Origin: DATKYK01 sp034430255
GTDB lineage: Bacteria; Chloroflexota; Dehalococcoidia; E44-bin15
Assembly (NCBI GenBank): GCA_034430255.1
Contig: DAOUEU010000133.1
Location: 1 to 21,194 of the forward strand
Direction of reading: 5' to 3'
DNA length: 21,194 nt
In this document: piece by piece, positions 1-8,315 of the stretch
Layout: each line of letters opens with the position of its first letter
How positions within the stretch are numbered: position 1 is the first letter of the stretch
Notes under the pieces: generated by a model
Told to the model about the DNA's origin: nothing
The model's database searches: none
What the model saw: the letters and a program-made list of their open reading frames with translations, nothing else
Program-made: the position numbers and the translations under genes

Positions 1-2
1 GC

Positions 3-566
3 GCAAACTACATTCCTGCCGGTAGAGAGGTACTGTTCCAATCCGAGAACGGTATACTTGGCTTCGGTGAGGTAACCGCCCCCGGCGAAGGGGATCCAGA
101 CCTGCTCAATGCCAGCGGGCAAACAGTGCACCCCAGACCGGGAATGAGTTGCTTCGGCCATGCAGAATCATTCACCATGATCCGAGGGGGTCATTTAGAC
201 ATCAGCGTCATGGGGGGATTTCAGGTTTCTGAGAAGGGCGATCTGGCTAACTATATGGTTCCGGAAAGGAAGATCGGGGTAATCGGTGGTGCTATGGATC
301 TGGCCTATGGAGCTAAAAGAAAGATAATTCTGATGAACCACGTCACCAAAGCAGGTGAGCCACGGATTTTAAAGAAATGCACCTATCCCTTAACTACGCC
401 CGAGTGCGTCAACCTGGTGATAACCGACATCGCCGTCATAGAGGTAACCGACAAGGGGATGGTGCTTAAAGAAGTGGCCCCGGGATGGACTCCGGAGGAA
501 GTGCAGAGCATGACCGAGCCGAAGCTTATAGTCGACCCTGATTGCCACGAAATCGAATTGATGTAG
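3..566 (+). CDS. scoB: 3-oxoacid CoA-transferase subunit B (5' end missing)
   Basis: This is the beta subunit of a family I CoA-transferase, which moves CoA between succinyl-CoA or acetyl-CoA and a 3-oxoacid (or similar acid) through a glutamyl-CoA thioester. The frame is open to the left window edge, so the start is outside; 187 residues are visible against a usual length of about 210-220. The family active-site motif SENGILG is present, with the catalytic glutamate encoded at 45-47. It is followed by the typical GGFQVS and GGAMDLAYGA segments and the PLT...VITD region near the C-terminus. The alpha subunit gene would be expected immediately upstream. The stop is followed by 62 bases before an FAD oxidoreductase gene on the same strand, so co-transcription is possible. 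The exact acid substrate (acetoacetate, 3-oxoadipate or other) cannot be read from this fragment. Confidence 0.9.
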   Translation, partial: ANYIPAGREVLFQSENGILGFGEVTAPGEGDPDLLNASGQTVHPRPGMSCFGHAESFTMIRGGHLDISVMGGFQVSEKGDLANYMVPERKIGVIGGAMDLAYGAKRKIILMNHVTKAGEPRILKKCTYPLTTPECVNLVITDIAVIEVTDKGMVLKEVAPGWTPEEVQSMTEPKLIVDPDCHEIELM

Positions 567-600
567 TGTGATAACAATACCTTAAATATAAGGGTAAATA

Positions 601-606
601 TATAAT
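601..606 (+). promoter_or_regulatory. Possible -10 element before FAD oxidoreductase 1
   Basis: A perfect TATAAT lies in a very AT-rich stretch just after the CoA-transferase gene and 10 bases before the Shine-Dalgarno sequence. No convincing -35 is found 17 bases upstream, so this may be an internal promoter or just AT-rich spacer. Confidence 0.25.
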
Positions 607-628
607 ATATAAAGTTAAAGGAGGTTAA

Positions 629-2263
629 ATGGCCGAGAATTACGATGTTATAATCATCGGGGCTGGCCCTAACGGGCTAACCGCTGCCTGCTACCTGAGC
701 AAGGCAGGTCTGAAGGTATTACTTCTGGAGAAGAGGTATGAAGTGGGAGGCGGGCTGGCTACGGAGGAGATAACACTGCCGGACTTTTTCCACAATACCC
801 ACGCCATCTACCACCTGATGGCGGACTATGCTCCTCCGATTAAGGATTTCGAGGTTGAGAGCCGCTATGGTCTTGAATTTGTCCACCCCGAGCTCGAGTG
901 GGCCATGCCACTAAGCGACGGTAAAAGCCTCTGTATCTACAGGGACATGGACAAGACCTGCAATTCGATAGCCCAGTTCTCGCAAAAGGATGCGGAAAGC
1001 TACCGCCAGGCGAGTCAGAGATTCGAGAATCTGGTCAAGGATTTCCTGGGCCCTGCCACCTACTGCCCCCCACTGCCGCTCCTCGAGCAGGTTATTCAGC
1101 TAGACGAGAGTGGTGATGAGGGAAAAGACATCAATGAGCTAACCGAGAAGACCCCTGAGGAGATCATAGACGAGCTTTTCGAGAACGACGTGGTTAAGAC
1201 GCTGATGCTCTACATCGCCTGCCACTGGGGCCTCCCGTACGACGCCGGCGGAGTGAGCTACCTCGTACCCCTTCTCTTAAACCGGGCAACCAACTACCGC
1301 CTACTCAAGGGAGGTTCTCATCGTCTATCCAACGCTCTGACTAGATTCATGCTGGAGTATGGCGGGGAGATACTCACCAGTGCTCAGATAAAGCGGATTA
1401 TCATAGAGAACGGAACCGCCAAGGGCGTTGAACTGGAGGACGGCACCCAGTATATGGCAAATAAGGCGGTAATCAGCACCATCGATCCACACCAGACATT
1501 CCTCAGGCTTGTGGGTAGGGATAACCTGGAGTCAGATTTCGTGGAGAAGATAGAGGCGTGGCAGTGGGAGCACTGGAGCTTATGTCACCTCCACCTGGCG
1601 CTCGAGGAGCCGCCACAATTCTCCGCCGCCGCCAACAACCCGGACCTGAATAATGCCTTCGTCTATGTCCTGGGCTTCGAGAACAGCGACAACCTTAAGA
1701 AGCACTGGGACGCCATGATAAATGACAACGCAATAGCGGAGATAGAAGGATTTAACTGCTGCTTCCCCAGCATCCACGACCCCTACCAGGCACCCCCGAA
1801 CCGATGCTCTGGCCTCATATCGCAGATGTCACCCTACAGACTTAACGGAGACAAGGATAAGTGGCTACGTATGAAGTTCAAGGAAGAGCGTGCCGAAAAA
1901 CTACTGGCTGTGCTGCAGAAATATGCCCCCAATATAACAAAGGATAAGGTGCTGTGGTGGAACATGACCACCCCTGCCGATATCGAGAACAAGTTCGCCA
2001 ACATGGTCGAGGGCTCCTATAAGCAGGGTGCCTACGATTCCCTTCAGATGGGATATGTCCGTCCCAATGAGGAGTGTGCCGACCACATAACACCGGTTAA
2101 GAACCTCTACCTTGGCGGGGCAAGCAGCTTCTCCGGCGGCCTGGTTACCTTCGGTCCAGGGGTGTGCACCGCCAATAGGGTAGCCAAAGATATTGGTGCC
2201 GATAAATGGTGGCCTGAGCCGGATCACGTGATCGCCGCCCGCGCCAAGGGCATGCCACTATAG
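629..2263 (+). CDS. FAD-dependent oxidoreductase, phytoene desaturase/carotenoid isomerase-like
   Basis: This flavoprotein belongs to the CrtI/CrtISO branch of the amine-oxidase fold and is 544 residues long. The N-terminus carries the dinucleotide-binding fold: GAGPNG at residues 11-16, and E34 ending the second strand to hold the FAD ribose, followed by a GGG at 40-42. The C-terminal FAD segment reads LYLGGASSFSGG near residue 500, then a GPGVCTANRVAKDI helix. The start is fixed by an AAAGGAGGT ribosome site at 617-625. The stop is 34 bases before a second enzyme of the same fold, so the two are probably co-expressed. There is no carotenoid gene nearby. A role in desaturating or isomerising a hydrophobic or acyl substrate beside a CoA-transferase is inference, and the substrate is unknown. 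Confidence 0.85.
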   Translation: MAENYDVIIIGAGPNGLTAACYLSKAGLKVLLLEKRYEVGGGLATEEITLPDFFHNTHAIYHLMADYAPPIKDFEVESRYGLEFVHPELEWAMPLSDGKSLCIYRDMDKTCNSIAQFSQKDAESYRQASQRFENLVKDFLGPATYCPPLPLLEQVIQLDESGDEGKDINELTEKTPEEIIDELFENDVVKTLMLYIACHWGLPYDAGGVSYLVPLLLNRATNYRLLKGGSHRLSNALTRFMLEYGGEILTSAQIKRIIIENGTAKGVELEDGTQYMANKAVISTIDPHQTFLRLVGRDNLESDFVEKIEAWQWEHWSLCHLHLALEEPPQFSAAANNPDLNNAFVYVLGFENSDNLKKHWDAMINDNAIAEIEGFNCCFPSIHDPYQAPPNRCSGLISQMSPYRLNGDKDKWLRMKFKEERAEKLLAVLQKYAPNITKDKVLWWNMTTPADIENKFANMVEGSYKQGAYDSLQMGYVRPNEECADHITPVKNLYLGGASSFSGGLVTFGPGVCTANRVAKDIGADKWWPEPDHVIAARAKGMPL

Positions 2264-2297
2264 AGACGAATACACCAATAGAGGAAGGGGGTTCACT

Positions 2298-3740
2298 ATG
2301 GCTGCTCAAAAATATGACGTAATCGTGGTGGGAGCCGGACCCGGAGGCTGTGCCTGCGCTGCCCTGCTGCAGAAGTGGGGCATGAAGACCCTGCTGCTGG
2401 ATAAGAACGACCGGGTGGGCGGTAAATCGCTGAACATGAATAAAGACGGTTTTACCTATGAGCTCTGGCCGGTGCTGGCAACGCCAATGCTCGACACCAA
2501 GTTCCACAAGGTGGCAACGGAGTTGGGGGTTGAGATAAAAATGTCGGAACTGGTGCCCGCCGCCAAGGGTGGCGGCTTCCTATACCGCCCCGCGAAATCA
2601 AAGAAATACGAGAGCTTCATACTGGTGCCCCCCTTCATGATCCCCGAAAGGCTCTCTAAGGAGGAAACGGAGGAGGTCAATCGCTTATTCAGTGACATGG
2701 CTGCCCTTACTCCCGCGGAGATGAATGCCCTGGATGATGTCAACTTCCACGATTTCCTTTTGCGCTACAAAATTTCCCAGCCCGTGTATAGCTACCTGGC
2801 AGTGATGGTCAATATCCTCTTCGTGGAGCCTATCGACTTAGCTTCCGCTTCGGAGATGGCCAAGACAATGAACGACTTCACCACCAAGCTGGGCTCGGCC
2901 TATTTCACCGGCGGCCAGGCTCAGCTATTTGAAACTTTCATGAAAGCCTTTAAACGCGATGGTGGTGACTTGCGCCTGCGCACCAGGGTGGAGCGGATCA
3001 TTGTCGAAAACGGTCAGGTTCAGGGGGTGTACACCGATAAAGGCACCTTCAAGGCACCGATCGTGGTAAGCAACGCGGGGATCCAGCCCACGGTACTCAA
3101 GCTGGTGGGAGAGGAGCACTTCGACAAGAGCTATGCCAACCACATCAGGGAGCTGGTTCCCTCGCTGGGACTTATGGGTAGCCGTTACTTCTTAAACAAG
3201 GTGGTATTTGAGGACAGCGCATATATCATCTACTCTGACGATAGCTGGTGGAACATGGAACGCTACATGAAAGCGAAGGCGGGTGAGATCCCCAAGGATA
3301 TGCTCATCATTATCTTTAACCCCCAGGGCTTTGACCCCAAACTCGCCCCTAAGGGCAAGCAAGTGGTGCTGACTGCAACACTATGCCCGGCCGACCCCAA
3401 GATGAAGAATATGAAGGGGTGGCTGGATGCGCTGGATAAGAAGATAGCCGAGTTCAATCCGGAGTTCCGCAAACACTTGATACGCCGCGAGGACTATACC
3501 ACGGCAGACGTCAGCCGGGTAACCCGTGATAGCGTGGTCCCCGGGCAGGGTGGCGAGTGTATTGGCCTAGGTCAGATAGTGGGACAATGCGGCAGCCGTA
3601 AACCATCGCCCAGTGCCCCGATAGGGGGACTCTTCTATGTCGGCGTTGACTCTGGCGGCTACGGGGTGGGGATACATCACGCCACTGAATCTGCCGTTAA
3701 CGTTGCGCCAATTGTTCTGCGATACCACCAGACACATTAA
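2298..3740 (+). CDS. FAD-dependent oxidoreductase, CrtI/amine-oxidase fold (second copy)
   Basis: This is a 480-residue flavoprotein with a Rossmann FAD motif GAGPGG at residues 12-17, D35 at the ribose-binding position and VGGKS at 40-44. The C-terminus reads GLFYVGVDSGGYGVGIHHA, the usual FAD-contacting end of this fold. It is clearly related to the preceding enzyme in fold but differs along most of its length, so it is not a recent duplicate. A strong GGAAGGGGG ribosome site precedes the ATG. Two neighbouring but unlike members suggest two successive redox steps or a heteromeric pair, which is inference. It is followed by 99 bases and then a GYD-domain gene. Substrate unknown. Confidence 0.82.
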   Translation: MAAQKYDVIVVGAGPGGCACAALLQKWGMKTLLLDKNDRVGGKSLNMNKDGFTYELWPVLATPMLDTKFHKVATELGVEIKMSELVPAAKGGGFLYRPAKSKKYESFILVPPFMIPERLSKEETEEVNRLFSDMAALTPAEMNALDDVNFHDFLLRYKISQPVYSYLAVMVNILFVEPIDLASASEMAKTMNDFTTKLGSAYFTGGQAQLFETFMKAFKRDGGDLRLRTRVERIIVENGQVQGVYTDKGTFKAPIVVSNAGIQPTVLKLVGEEHFDKSYANHIRELVPSLGLMGSRYFLNKVVFEDSAYIIYSDDSWWNMERYMKAKAGEIPKDMLIIIFNPQGFDPKLAPKGKQVVLTATLCPADPKMKNMKGWLDALDKKIAEFNPEFRKHLIRREDYTTADVSRVTRDSVVPGQGGECIGLGQIVGQCGSRKPSPSAPIGGLFYVGVDSGGYGVGIHHATESAVNVAPIVLRYHQTH

Positions 3741-3839
3741 GCGGTGTTCACCAATTGCATCCTAATTGACGCTAATTACATAACAGGAAATCACTGTCGA
3801 TAGTATAAATGAAAATATCTAAATAACAAAGGAGGGGCT

Positions 3840-4133
3840 ATGGCAAACTATGTTGTACTGATGAAGATTACTCCCGAAGGCGCCAAGAATCTCAAGGATG
3901 GTCCAAAAAGGTTGGCCAAATACAACGAGATCCTGGCCGCTGAAGGGGCGAAGATCACTGCAGTTTATTCTACACTAGGGCAATACGATTTTGTCGCCGT
4001 AATAGAAGGCCCTGAGGACTTGGCTAAAGTCGCCAAATGCTCTGCGGCTATATCCATGATGGGAGCGTTAAGCACTCAAACCTTGCCAGCCATGCAGGTG
4101 ACAGACTTCTTTAAAGTGGTTGCAGAGATCTAA
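3840..4133 (+). CDS. GYD domain protein
   Basis: This small protein of 97 residues matches the GYD family, which has a dimeric ferredoxin-like alpha/beta fold. It begins MANYVVLMKITPEG and contains the family core LGQYDFVAVIEGPED (about residues 47-61), followed by the ALSTQTLPAM segment typical of the family end. The biochemical role of GYD proteins is not established. The ATG follows an AAAGGAGGGG ribosome site with good spacing. It lies 99 bases after the second FAD oxidoreductase, with a TATAAA at 3804-3809, so it may belong to that operon or have its own promoter. It converges on the minus-strand dehydratase-like gene. Confidence 0.85.
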   Translation: MANYVVLMKITPEGAKNLKDGPKRLAKYNEILAAEGAKITAVYSTLGQYDFVAVIEGPEDLAKVAKCSAAISMMGALSTQTLPAMQVTDFFKVVAEI

Positions 4134-4405
4134 AGAACGTTTAATCCCTCGCTCAGCCAGGCTTCCTGCGATTGGTAAGATAATGTGGTTATCTCCGGTG
4201 GTTATGTGGAGTGACCTGGTCATTAACACCGAACCGCATTAAGTTCAAAGCTGAACGGCAAAAATGGGGTATGTTGCATCCACTCGAATGACGTCTGCAG
4301 CAGCCGATCCTGACTATTACATACTTGTATAAAAGCTAGCGGACCACGATAAACAAGAGAAACTATCGTGACTTATAAGACCGCTGCTACTGCGCTTCTC
4401 AAGCG
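4134..4405. other. Convergent intergenic region
   Basis: This is the spacer between two convergent genes and no reading frame in it looks coding. It holds an inverted repeat CACGATA (4345-4351) / TATCGTG (4364-4370) with a 12-base loop, which could slow transcription from either side but lacks a clear T-run. There is also a short direct repeat GTGGTTAT at 4185-4192 and 4198-4205. Confidence 0.4.
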
Positions 4406-5842
4406 CTACACCTTTATTCCCGCTGCCTTTTTGGCCTTCCGCTTGCTTTTTTCAAAGTCATATTCCATGGCTAACCACGTCTTAAAAGACAGTGCTGATC
4501 CCCCTCCGCTGATGCACATGGCATGATACCACCCGGCGAACTCGGAAGCGGTCAGGTCTTCGATGAGCTTGAAGGCGCGCACCCGGTCCTCCGTGGGCAC
4601 CCCCTCTCTCCCCTTATAGTATTTCTCCAGGTACCCTCCAGTTATGGGACTCCTATAGTCCTTTTCAGTTGCCATTGTTCCCACCAGTCCACCGGCGGCG
4701 TCCTGCATGAAATAGCGGTGCTCACCCAGCTTCCTCGCTGAGTACACCTTGCCAGCAGCTACCGGCGAGGGCCTGGGGACGAACACCCCCGAATCATGCC
4801 TCCACCCCTCCACTGCCGCAGACACCACACAGGAGCGCATTATCTCAGCGCTCATGGCCATTTCACAGAGGCTATCAAATATATGGGGAGCATTTCCCAC
4901 GCCGTTGTAATCCGCTATTAGTGCAGCGGCCCCGATGGAAAGGTCCATGTTTCCCGCGCGGCACATGCACTTATGCCAGAGATGAGACGCGCCAAGTATC
5001 GGCCCGAAAGTTATTACAGAGTCATACTCGCCACACATGAAGACCCGCTCCCAGGGCACGAACACATCGTCGAAAACCATCATTGCCTCGACATGGCCGC
5101 CGAATTTCGAGCTTATGGGATTCTCCATCTCCTTGGGCTCATCGGGGGCGTGGCTGGGCCTGCATATAAAGGTTATCCCCTCGGTATCTACCGGTGTAAA
5201 GAAGCCCACATAGTAATCCTCCGGGAACTCCATCTCAATAACGCACAGCATATTCGTGTAGGGAGACGCTGTGCTGTGGGCCTTGGCCCCTCTCACCACG
5301 ATGCCGTCCTCCCTCTTCTCCACCACGTGCAAATACATGTCCGGGTCCGCCTGCTCGGCAGGCCCCTTGCTTCTGTCCCCCTTTGGGCTGACAAACCCGC
5401 CCCCTATAATCAAATCGTTCCTCTGGACCTCCTTCACAATCTCCTGAACATTACGGTGATAACTGGTGCCGTGATTTCTGTCAATTTCATAGCTGGTAGC
5501 CCATGCCGCATGCAGCACATCAGCGGTGATACACCTGTAGGTGCAGGGACACGGGTAGTCTCCAAGCGCACGCCACAGCCTGACCTTAGCTATAGCATCC
5601 TGCTCATCCCTCATAAGATGGGTCCAGCGGCTAGTCTCCTCATTGATAAGGGGAGACACCACCGTTGCCAGTTCACGGCATTGTGGATCCTGCCCCAGTT
5701 CGTAGGTCACCGCCGCCGAGTTTATCCCAACCTTGAATGCAGGGTGATCTACAATGTTTTCGACCTGTTCTCCCCCCAGGTAGACCCTAGGTTTCTGCCT
5801 CCTCAGGCTCTCAATGTATTCCTCCCGAGTCCTTAGTGCCAT
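4406..5842 (-). CDS. 4-hydroxybutyryl-CoA dehydratase / HpaB superfamily protein
   Basis: This is a 478-residue member of the flavin-dependent family that includes 4-hydroxyphenylacetate 3-monooxygenase and the [4Fe-4S]/FAD enzyme 4-hydroxybutyryl-CoA dehydratase (AbfD, about 490 residues). The AbfD cluster ligands appear conserved: C100-x3-C104 in CPCTYRC and H287-x6-C294. A threonine at 191 and E252 fall where AbfD has its flavin-contacting Thr190 and its Glu257. That points to a dehydratase/isomerase on an acyl-CoA rather than an oxygen-using monooxygenase. However, the AbfD positions Tyr296 and Lys300, counted from the His and Cys ligands, are K291 and R295 here, so the substrate may differ. 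The start is set by AAAGGAGGG at 5849-5857; an upstream in-frame ATG at 5920 would add 26 low-complexity residues and is unlikely. The alignment positions are from memory of AbfD. Confidence 0.8.
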   Translation of the reverse strand: MALRTREEYIESLRRQKPRVYLGGEQVENIVDHPAFKVGINSAAVTYELGQDPQCRELATVVSPLINEETSRWTHLMRDEQDAIAKVRLWRALGDYPCPCTYRCITADVLHAAWATSYEIDRNHGTSYHRNVQEIVKEVQRNDLIIGGGFVSPKGDRSKGPAEQADPDMYLHVVEKREDGIVVRGAKAHSTASPYTNMLCVIEMEFPEDYYVGFFTPVDTEGITFICRPSHAPDEPKEMENPISSKFGGHVEAMMVFDDVFVPWERVFMCGEYDSVITFGPILGASHLWHKCMCRAGNMDLSIGAAALIADYNGVGNAPHIFDSLCEMAMSAEIMRSCVVSAAVEGWRHDSGVFVPRPSPVAAGKVYSARKLGEHRYFMQDAAGGLVGTMATEKDYRSPITGGYLEKYYKGREGVPTEDRVRAFKLIEDLTASEFAGWYHAMCISGGGSALSFKTWLAMEYDFEKSKRKAKKAAGIKV

Positions 5843-6239
5843 TTCTATCCCTCCTTTGCCATTACTCCTGTTAACCTTTACCTTCACCCTCACCCCCACG
5901 CCCAGGTACAGGTATAACACGGTTGTGTCAATTAGTCATAGTCCATTTTCATCGCCGGTAGCGCCGTTTTCTACCGCCATTTTTAAATGCCTATCCTTTT
6001 CAGTCATAGCGCAGAGTCACCCTGAAGGTCTCCCGCTGCGGATGCTCCCTCTTGCAATTATAATTTGCCAATGAATATCCTAGCCTAAACTTACACATAA
6101 ATAAGACTCGAAGGTATTTGAAAAAGCGCTGCCCCCATCTTAAAAAATTTGGGGGCAAGCTACTGGAGCAATTACAGGCGTCCTCTCTTACATTACGGTA
6201 CAAAGGCTGGCTTAGCGCTCCAAGCATGATAAATTATGG
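5843..6239. other. Intergenic region upstream of the dehydratase-like gene
   Basis: No convincing coding frame is seen. On the minus strand a TTGACA lies at 5931-5926, but no good -10 is found 16-18 bases downstream; a TATAAC-like complement at 5913-5918 sits too close. The left end is pyrimidine-rich on the plus strand. The ligase terminator occupies 6121-6157. Confidence 0.4.
6121..6157 (-). terminator. Intrinsic terminator of the acyl-CoA ligase gene
   Basis: On the minus strand, TGCCCCCA (6157-6150) pairs perfectly with TGGGGGCA (6137-6130) to give an 8-bp G/C-rich stem with a 12-base loop. GCGC and then a run of five T (6125-6121) follow. It lies about 80 bases after the stop of the minus-strand ligase gene, the expected place for its terminator. 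Confidence 0.72.
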
Positions 6240-7961
6240 TTACTTATCAGGCTGCTCTTTTTGCATCTTGCCATGCTTGGCCTTCTCCTGCTCCACCAGT
6301 ACCCGGCGCAGCACCTTGCCTATCAGGGACTTGGGCAGCTCATCGGTGAACTCTATGAGCTTGGGCACCTTGTAGCGAGCCAGGCGGGCTCGGCAGAACT
6401 CGGTTATCTCATCCTCTGTGGCACTCTCTCCCTCCTTGAGCACGATAGCCACCTTCACCGTTTGCCCCCGATAGGGGTCGGGGACGCCATAACACGCCGC
6501 CTCCCTGACCTTGGGATGCTCATAGAGGACCTCCTCTACATCGCGGGGATAGATATTAAAGCCTCCAGCGATAATTATCTCCTTCTTGCGATCTACTATA
6601 AATAAGAAACCATCCTCATCCATCCTGGCCAGGTCACCGGTATAGAGCCACCCACCACGAAGTACCATCTCCGTCTCCTCGGGCCGGTTCCAGTACCCCT
6701 TCATCACCTGTGGTGCCCTGACTACCAGCTCTCCTATGTCGCCCAGGGGCATCTCCTCCTCGCCAGTCTCGGCGTCCATTATCTTCACCTCCACATTGGG
6801 GATAGGCACCCCTATGCTTCCCACCTTGCGTATTCCCATTATGGGTGTCGCGGTGACAACAACCGGAGCCTCGCTCAGGCCATAGCCCTCCGCCAGCTTG
6901 CCTCCAGTGAGCCTCTCGAACTCCTGCTGCACCTCCAGCGGCAGCGGTGCCGCTCCGCTAGTGCAGGCCTTAATGGAATGCAAATCATACTTGCTCACGT
7001 CGGCAAAGTTGTTGATGGCAACGTACATAGTGGGAACGCCGGGGAAGAAAGCGGGCCGGTATTTGTTGATGGCCTTAAGCACCTGCTCTGTCTCAAAGCG
7101 GGGCAGCAATACCATAGCAGAGCCAGTGAGCACAGAAAAATGCATTACCGTTACCATGCCATATACGTGAAAGAGTGGCATCACCCCCATGACCACCTCC
7201 TCCCCCTGATTGCGGTTTACGGATAGCGACCAACCTCTCATCTGGTAGACGTTGGCAACCACGTTACGGTGTGTGGCTACCGCAGCCTTACTGGTACCCG
7301 TGGTACCCCCAGTATACTGGAACATAGCTATATCATCAGGGCCCGTCTCCACCGCGGGCGGTGTGGTGCTGAAGCGAAATAACAGCTCCTGGAACTTATA
7401 TATCCCCTTCACCCTGGGGATTCTGACACGATGCCCCTCCTGTCGCTCCATAAAAGCCACAAACGCCTTCCGGCTCTGCTGTGGCAGGTACTCCTTGATA
7501 TTGGTTACGATCACGTTTTTCAGGCTAGTTCGCTCCTTCAGCCCCATGACTATCTTATAGAAAAGGCTCAGGACGATGATGGTCTCTGCACCACAGTCTT
7601 TGAGCTGCAACTCCATCTCCCGTGGTGAGTTGAGGGGATTGGTGGCTACCACTATGGCTCCTACCTTTAGCACAGCGTAGTAGCTGATGACGAACTGGGG
7701 ACAGTTGGGCAGGAGCAGGGCCACCCTATCACCCTTCTTGACTCCCATCTCCAGGAGGGCGTTGGCCAGCCTGTTAGTCTGCCGGTCCAGTCCCCCGTAG
7801 GTCATAAACGATTCGTCGTTAAAAGCCCCGGGGAAGATGATAGCGTTACAATCGGGGTAAACCTGCGCTGAATCCTCCAATAGTTGCTGCAGGGTGATAT
7901 TGGGATAATTCATGGCATGAGGCACCCCAGGGTCATAATTTTTAAGCCATATCTTCTCCAT
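6240..7961 (-). CDS. Long-chain fatty acid--CoA ligase (AMP-forming)
   Basis: This is an ANL-superfamily acyl-CoA synthetase of 573 residues. It activates a carboxylic acid to an acyl-AMP and then to the CoA thioester. The phosphate-binding loop YTGGTTGTSK lies at 216-225; the usual PKG ending is SKA here, a mild variation. YGLSEAP (360-366) is the adenine motif, YTGD (440-443) holds the ribose-binding aspartate, and DRKKEIIIAGGFNIYP (457-472) is the hinge region. K549 in IGKVLRR is the catalytic lysine of the C-terminal domain. The start at 7961 is chosen for AGAGGAGG four bases upstream; upstream in-frame ATGs at 7988 and 8021 lack a ribosome site. With the nearby acyl-CoA dehydrogenase it fits fatty or branched acid activation for beta-oxidation. 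Chain length is not readable. Confidence 0.92.
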   Translation of the reverse strand: MEKIWLKNYDPGVPHAMNYPNITLQQLLEDSAQVYPDCNAIIFPGAFNDESFMTYGGLDRQTNRLANALLEMGVKKGDRVALLLPNCPQFVISYYAVLKVGAIVVATNPLNSPREMELQLKDCGAETIIVLSLFYKIVMGLKERTSLKNVIVTNIKEYLPQQSRKAFVAFMERQEGHRVRIPRVKGIYKFQELLFRFSTTPPAVETGPDDIAMFQYTGGTTGTSKAAVATHRNVVANVYQMRGWSLSVNRNQGEEVVMGVMPLFHVYGMVTVMHFSVLTGSAMVLLPRFETEQVLKAINKYRPAFFPGVPTMYVAINNFADVSKYDLHSIKACTSGAAPLPLEVQQEFERLTGGKLAEGYGLSEAPVVVTATPIMGIRKVGSIGVPIPNVEVKIMDAETGEEEMPLGDIGELVVRAPQVMKGYWNRPEETEMVLRGGWLYTGDLARMDEDGFLFIVDRKKEIIIAGGFNIYPRDVEEVLYEHPKVREAACYGVPDPYRGQTVKVAIVLKEGESATEDEITEFCRARLARYKVPKLIEFTDELPKSLIGKVLRRVLVEQEKAKHGKMQKEQPDK

Positions 7962-8315
7962 GTGGCCTCCTCTCGTATGCTTTAACATATTTTTGAGGGT
8001 GGAACCCAACCTCCCCCACACCCCACCGAAGCGTAATAGCTGGTTACCTCTAGAGGCTCATCAATGCAGTATTTACTTTTTGTGGATGTATTTCATTATT
8101 AACGGTATCCTGGCATCAAGTGAAGCCCCTGCACCACCAGGAATTGATATGCCTTCAATTTGGTTTTAGTAAAATCCTGAGTTACGGTAGCTTTTTCATC
8201 AAAACTACCGTACAGTAGCCTTTTAACTTCAGGCTTCAAGCCAAGAAAATGTTGCCAGCGCAAGAGACGACAACTGCGCCATCTGAGATCTCTTCCAACA
8301 GAATGTCTTCCCTCG
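7962..8315. other. Intergenic region between ligase and acyl-CoA dehydrogenase genes
   Basis: There is no credible gene in these 354 bases. Two dyads are present: one at 8136-8164 (ACCA-AATTGA paired with TCAATT-TGGT, with a two-base bulge) and a stronger one at 8183-8218, listed separately. No near-consensus minus-strand promoter for the ligase was found. Confidence 0.4.
8183..8218. repeat. Inverted repeat / operator-like dyad
   Basis: TACGGTAG (8183-8190) is repeated inverted as CTACCGTA (8205-8212), and a further GTAG at 8215-8218 makes CTACCGTACAGTAG a near-palindrome (12 of 14 positions symmetric). The three half-sites share the TACnGTA/GTAG core. It sits downstream of the acyl-CoA dehydrogenase and upstream of the ligase on the minus strand. 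It could be a regulator site for the ligase gene or a weak terminator; there is no adjacent T-run. Confidence 0.4.

Noticed and set aside
4392..4406. Six-bp hairpin GCGCTT/AAGCGC at the end of the dehydratase-like gene
   Set aside because: Three-base loop, overlaps the stop codon and has no T-run; not convincing as a terminator.
4973..5836. 287-codon plus-strand open frame inside the dehydratase-like gene
   Set aside because: Antisense shadow; the minus-strand frame has the iron-sulfur ligands and a strong ribosome site.
5843..5920. N-terminal extension of the dehydratase-like protein
   Set aside because: The added 26 residues are low-complexity and the internal ATG has a much better ribosome site.
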